NCBI RefSeq assembly: GCF_000725545.1
Contig: NZ_JNZP01000006.1
Coordinates: 180,882 to 244,881, forward strand
Direction: 5' to 3'
From: Streptomyces exfoliatus
Lineage (GTDB): Bacteria; Actinomycetota; Actinomycetes; Streptomycetales; Streptomycetaceae
Length of the DNA: 64,000 nt
The notes beneath the pieces were generated by a model, which did no database searches, had not been told where the DNA came from, and worked only from the letters and a program-made list of their open reading frames with translations. The translations under genes and the position numbers were made by a program. This document shows, piece after piece, positions 60,110 to 64,000 of the stretch (position 1 is the stretch's first letter; each line of letters opens with the position of its first letter).

Positions 60110-63100
60110 ATGATCCGCCATGCCCAAATTGAGGCGGCAGGGCAGCCACAGCAGGCGCCCGATCACATCGACGACCGGACTGTCGCCGTCGTCGGACTTT
60201 CCTGCCGATTCCCCGGCGGGTCGAACCCCGCCGAATTCTGGCAGCTCCTCAGGAACGGCCGCGACGCCATAGCGGAGCCGCCCGCCGAACGCGCCCATCT
60301 CGCCGCTCTGAGCGACGGATCGCCGCGCCCCGGCGGATTCCTGCCCCGTGTGGACACCTTCGACGCCGAGTTCTTCGGCATATCCCCGCGCGAAGCCGCC
60401 GCGATGGACCCGCAGCAGCGCCTCGTGCTCGAACTCGCCTGGGAGTCGCTGGAGGACGCCGGCATCGTCCCGGCCACGCTCGCGGACTCCGCCACCGGCG
60501 TCTTCGTCGGCGCGATCGCCGACGACTACGCGGCCCTCACCCACGCGGCCGGCCCCGGCGCCACCTCCGCGCACACGGTGACCGGACTGAACCGCGGCAT
60601 CATCGCCAACCGCGTGTCGTACGTCCTCGGTCTGCGCGGCCCGAGCATGGTGGTCGACACCGCACAGTCATCGTCGCTGGTCGCGGTGCATCTGGCCTGC
60701 GAGAGCCTGCGCCGCGGCGAGTCCACCGTCGCCCTGGCCGGTGGCGTCAACCTCAACCTCGCCCCGGAGAGCACCCACGCCCTCGCGGCCTTCGGCAGCC
60801 TCTCGCCCGACGGACGATGTTACGCACTCGACGCGCGCGCGAACGGCTACGTCCGGGGTGAGGGCGGCGGTGTGGTGACGCTGAAACTCCTCAGCCGGGC
60901 CATCGCCGACGGGGACCGCGTTCTGTGTCTGCTGAGGGGTGGCGCCATCGGCAGCGACGGCGCCAGCGACACCCTTCCCACACCGCGCGGAAAGGCCCAG
61001 GAACATGTCATACGTGACGCCTGGGAAAACGCGCGAATACCGCTGGAACAAGCACAGTACGTAGAAATACACGGATCGGGCACCCGGGTCGGCGACCCCA
61101 TAGAGGCATCGGCCATCGGCGCCGTCTTCTCCTCGTCCCGCACCCCGGAGAATCCACTCAGGCTCGGCTCCGTCAAGACGAATATCGGCCACCTCGAAGG
61201 CGCTGCGGGCATCGCGGGTCTGGTCAAGACCATTCTCTGCATCAAAGAGCGGGAACTCGTCCCGACCCTGAACTACCAATCCCCGAATCCGCAGATACCT
61301 TTCGCCGATCTACGGGTCGCCGCCGTCACCGCGAACGGCCCGTGGCCGAATCCGGACGGACCGCTCGTCGCCGGTGTGACATCGGTCGGAATGGGCGGAA
61401 CCAACTGCCATCTGGTGCTCAGCGAATGGCCGGATGCCGCCGCCTCGACCGTCGATGACAAGCCAGAACGGCCCACGTCCCGTACAGACGCCGACGCCGA
61501 CGCCGAGTCGCTCGCCTGGGTGCTGTCGGGACGCGGTGACAAGGCGCTGCGCGCCCAGGCGGCCCGACTGCGCGACCACCTCGCCGCACACCCGGAGCTC
61601 GGTGCCGCCGAGATCGCCCGGACCCTCGCCCACCACCGCACCGCCTTCACCCACCGCGCCGTGCTTGTCGGCGCCGACCGGAACGAGCTCCTGACCGCCC
61701 TCGACGCGGTCGCCGACGCCCGGGTCACCCCGGCCGCGGTGCAGGGCAGCAACCCCGGGGCCGTCCGCGAGGCGGTGTTCGTCTTCCCCGGCCAGGGCTC
61801 TCAGTGGGCCGGCATGGCGGCGGAACTCCTCGACAGCGCCCCCGTCTTCGCCCGGGTCGTCGAGGACTGCGAGCGCGCCCTGCGCCCGTATCGCGACTGG
61901 TCGCTGACCGACGTGCTGCGCGGACGCCCCGGCGCGCCCGCCCTCGATCGCGACGACGTCGTGCAGCCCGCCCTGTGGGCCGTGATGGTCGGTCTGGCCG
62001 CCCTGTGGCGGGCGGCGGGCGTCGAACCGGCCGCGGTCGTGGGTCACTCCCAGGGCGAGATCGCCGCCGCCACCGTCAGCGGCGCCCTCACCCTGGACGA
62101 CGCCGCCCGGCTGATCGCCGTGCGGAGCACCGCCCTCGGCGCGCTGGCCGGGCTCGGCGGCGGCATGCTCACCGTGTCGCTGCCCGCCGACCGGGTGCGC
62201 GAAGACCTCGCCGCCTACCCGCGGTTGAGCGTGGCCGCCGTCAACTCGCCCGGCATGACCGTGGTGGCCGGCGACGGGGCGGACCTGGACGCTCTCGCCG
62301 CCCACTACGGCGAGGACGTCCGCACCCGGCGGGTCCCGGTCGCCTACGCCTCGCACAGCCCGCACGTCGACGCCGTACGCGACACGCTGCCGGCGGAACT
62401 CGCCGGGATCGCGCCGCGCGCCGGAACCGTGCCGCTGCACTCCACCGTGACCGCCGAGGCCCTCGAAGGCTCCGAGCTCGACGTCGACTACTGGTACCGC
62501 AACCTGCGGGAACCCGTACGGTTCGAGCCGGCCGTACGGGCGCTGCTCGACGCGGGCCACGAGCTGTTCATCGAGATGAGCCCGCACCCCGTCCTCGCAC
62601 TCGCCGTCCAGCAGACCGCGGAGGCCGCGGACGTGCCGGTCGCCGCCCTCGGCACCCTGCGCCGCGGCGAGGGCGGCGCGCAGCGGCTGCTGCTCGCCTT
62701 CGGCGAGGCGTTCTGCCACGGCGCGGCGGTGGACTGGTCCGCCGTCCTGCCCGCCCGTACCACCGGAACCGCCGGAGCTACCGGAACCGCCGGCACCGCG
62801 GCTACCCCCCGCGCCGATCTGCCGACGTACGCCTTCCAGCGGCGCCGCCACTGGATCACCGGGCAGTCCGACACCGCCCGGTCCCTGCCGGCGGCGGCCA
62901 CCGTGCCGACGCCGTCGGCCGCGGCGCTCCCGGAGGACACGGAGGAGGACGGGTACGAGGCCGAGCCGAGCCGGTCCCTGACGGGCCCGGCCGCCCTGGA
63001 ACTCGTACGGGCGCACACCGCCGCCGTGCTGGGCTACGAATCCGCATCGGAGATCGAACCACGGCGTACGTTCAAGGAGTTGGGCATCGACTCGGCGATG

Positions 63101-64000
63101 GTCGTCGAGCTGCGCAACCGGCTCGTCACCGCCACCGGGCGCAAGCTTCCCACCACGGTGGTGTACGACCACCCCAGCCCGGCCGCGCTGGCCGCGCAGC
63201 TCGCCGACGCGCGGACCGAGGCGGCCGCGCCGGAGGCCCGTACCGATCAGGACGATCCCGTCGTGATCGTCGGCATCGGCTGCCGTTTCCCCGGCGGGGT
63301 GGACTCGCCCGAGGCCCTGTGGCAGGTCGTCGCGCAGCAGCGCGACGTGATCTCCGGCTTCCCTGCCGACCGGGGCTGGGACCTCGACGGCCTCTACCAC
63401 CCCGACCCCGCGCACGTGGGCACCACCTACGTGCGCAACGGCGGCTTCCTCGAAGGCGCCGCCGAGTTCGACGCCGAACTGTTCGGGATCTCGCCGCGCG
63501 AGGCGCTGGCGATGGACCCGCAGCAGCGCGCGTTCCTCGAAGTGTGCTGGGAGGCCCTGGAGCGGGCCGGTATCGCCCCGGACTCGTTGCGCGGGACCCA
63601 GGCGGGGGTGTTCGCCGGTGTCATGGCCCAGGAGTACGGTCCGCGGCTCGGCGAGGCGGGTGCGGGTGCCGCCGGGTTCGGGCTCACGGGAACGACGTCG
63701 AGCGTGGCCTCCGGCCGCGTCGCCTACACCCTCGGCCTTCAGGGCCCGGCCCTGACCGTGGACACGGCCTGCTCGTCGTCCCTCGTCGCACTGCACCTCG
63801 CGGTCCAGGCCCTGCGGTCCGGCGAGTGCTCGCTCGCTCTGGCGGGCGGCGTGACCGTGATGTCGACCCCGGGCATCTTCGTGGAGTTCTCCCGCCAGCG
63901 CGGGCTCGCGGCGGACGGCCGGTGCAAGTCCTTCTCCGCCGACGCGGACGGCACCGCGTGGGCCGAAGGCGTCGGTGTCCTGGTCGTCGAGCGACTGTCC
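60110..64000 (+). CDS. Modular type I polyketide synthase, start of loading module and module 1 (partial)
   Basis: Open from ATG 60110 to the window end (1297 codons seen). Loading module: ketosynthase with Gln186 in place of the active-site Cys (VDTAQSSSLV), the KSQ type that decarboxylates the starter; acyltransferase with GHSQGE (Ser647), RDDVVQP and YASH (746-749), the pattern for methylmalonyl-CoA; acyl carrier protein with Ser995 in LGIDSAM. Module 1 begins near residue 1045 with an intact KS (Cys1221 in VDTACSSS). It therefore probably loads methylmalonyl-CoA and starts the chain with propionyl. The remaining modules lie outside. GGGGGGAG precedes ATG. Confidence 0.95.
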   Translation, partial: MIRHAQIEAAGQPQQAPDHIDDRTVAVVGLSCRFPGGSNPAEFWQLLRNGRDAIAEPPAERAHLAALSDGSPRPGGFLPRVDTFDAEFFGISPREAAAMDPQQRLVLELAWESLEDAGIVPATLADSATGVFVGAIADDYAALTHAAGPGATSAHTVTGLNRGIIANRVSYVLGLRGPSMVVDTAQSSSLVAVHLACESLRRGESTVALAGGVNLNLAPESTHALAAFGSLSPDGRCYALDARANGYVRGEGGGVVTLKLLSRAIADGDRVLCLLRGGAIGSDGASDTLPTPRGKAQEHVIRDAWENARIPLEQAQYVEIHGSGTRVGDPIEASAIGAVFSSSRTPENPLRLGSVKTNIGHLEGAAGIAGLVKTILCIKERELVPTLNYQSPNPQIPFADLRVAAVTANGPWPNPDGPLVAGVTSVGMGGTNCHLVLSEWPDAAASTVDDKPERPTSRTDADADAESLAWVLSGRGDKALRAQAARLRDHLAAHPELGAAEIARTLAHHRTAFTHRAVLVGADRNELLTALDAVADARVTPAAVQGSNPGAVREAVFVFPGQGSQWAGMAAELLDSAPVFARVVEDCERALRPYRDWSLTDVLRGRPGAPALDRDDVVQPALWAVMVGLAALWRAAGVEPAAVVGHSQGEIAAATVSGALTLDDAARLIAVRSTALGALAGLGGGMLTVSLPADRVREDLAAYPRLSVAAVNSPGMTVVAGDGADLDALAAHYGEDVRTRRVPVAYASHSPHVDAVRDTLPAELAGIAPRAGTVPLHSTVTAEALEGSELDVDYWYRNLREPVRFEPAVRALLDAGHELFIEMSPHPVLALAVQQTAEAADVPVAALGTLRRGEGGAQRLLLAFGEAFCHGAAVDWSAVLPARTTGTAGATGTAGTAATPRADLPTYAFQRRRHWITGQSDTARSLPAAATVPTPSAAALPEDTEEDGYEAEPSRSLTGPAALELVRAHTAAVLGYESASEIEPRRTFKELGIDSAMVVELRNRLVTATGRKLPTTVVYDHPSPAALAAQLADARTEAAAPEARTDQDDPVVIVGIGCRFPGGVDSPEALWQVVAQQRDVISGFPADRGWDLDGLYHPDPAHVGTTYVRNGGFLEGAAEFDAELFGISPREALAMDPQQRAFLEVCWEALERAGIAPDSLRGTQAGVFAGVMAQEYGPRLGEAGAGAAGFGLTGTTSSVASGRVAYTLGLQGPALTVDTACSSSLVALHLAVQALRSGECSLALAGGVTVMSTPGIFVEFSRQRGLAADGRCKSFSADADGTAWAEGVGVLVVERLS

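Noticed and set aside
47204..60110. Terpene synthase and PKS considered as one biosynthetic cluster.
   Set aside because: They are 12 kb apart with unrelated stress and regulatory genes between them.
60659..60670. Gln in place of Cys in the first ketosynthase considered a sequencing error.
   Set aside because: The Cys-to-Gln change with an AT-ACP following is the known signature of KSQ loading modules.

Overview
The window is a stretch of very GC-rich, gene-dense actinobacterial chromosome, almost certainly Streptomyces or a close relative. The evidence is strong third-position G/C, frequent GTG and TTG starts, and typical Streptomyces families: DUF5133, DUF6328, paired SpoIIE-type phosphatases, several ECF sigma factors, monomeric isocitrate dehydrogenase, the long GAPDH, VanW, a terpene synthase and a modular type I polyketide synthase. 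Both edges cut genes: a UvrA-like ATPase on the left and a polyketide synthase on the right. I saw no insertion sequence, integrase, CRISPR array or rRNA; one tRNA (Leu, GAG) is present.

Layout. 0-10 kb: UvrA paralogue, DUF5133 protein, sugar epimerase-type reductase, then a likely sulfur-limitation group (cysteine-type leader peptide, ECM4/GST-like protein, Rrf2 regulator, large operator palindrome, DszC/SfnB-type monooxygenase). A universal stress protein and two convergent CAP-domain genes follow, one of them a sigma factor fused to a transmembrane segment and an extracellular CAP domain. 10-24 kb: core metabolism and cell envelope (Idh, PAP2, LacI and IclR regulators, VanW, serine hydrolase, GAPDH, DUF817), then a cold-shock pair (Csp and DEAD-box helicase), each with a structured leader. 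24-36 kb: ECF sigma with a downstream membrane partner, small regulators, amidase, a five-gene ABC-transporter/HAD operon that looks like a 2-aminoethylphosphonate or similar uptake system facing a GntR regulator, and tRNA-Leu. 36-47 kb: SulP transporter, DUF2236 oxygenase, multi-domain SpoIIE phosphatase, M64 peptidase, XRE-TPR regulator, and a two-gene unit encoding a macro-domain protein and a uracil-DNA-glycosylase/ADP-ribosyltransferase fusion. 47-60 kb: stand-alone terpene synthase, glutathionyl-hydroquinone reductase, GAF-SpoIIE phosphatase, DNA alkylation repair, SDR, hemerythrin, flavin reductase, CMD-fold protein, FUSC-type membrane protein, an XRE-cupin regulator facing an EamA exporter, and an ECF sigma factor coupled to a small cysteine-containing membrane protein. 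60-64 kb: start of a modular type I PKS, with a KSQ-AT-ACP loading module and the KS of module 1.

The strongest candidate for an undescribed system is the macro domain plus UDG-ART operon (44598-46977). Its logic resembles ADP-ribosylation toxin-antitoxin pairs such as DarTG, but it carries a family-1 UDG fold with altered catalytic residues and an ART domain of the vertebrate ecto-ART type. Second is the membrane-anchored sigma factor with an extracellular CAP domain (8564-10084). Third is the sulfur-type regulatory group at 3.3-6.6 kb, with a 48-residue leader peptide and a 32-bp operator-like palindrome. All functional calls are from reading sequence alone; no database search was run.
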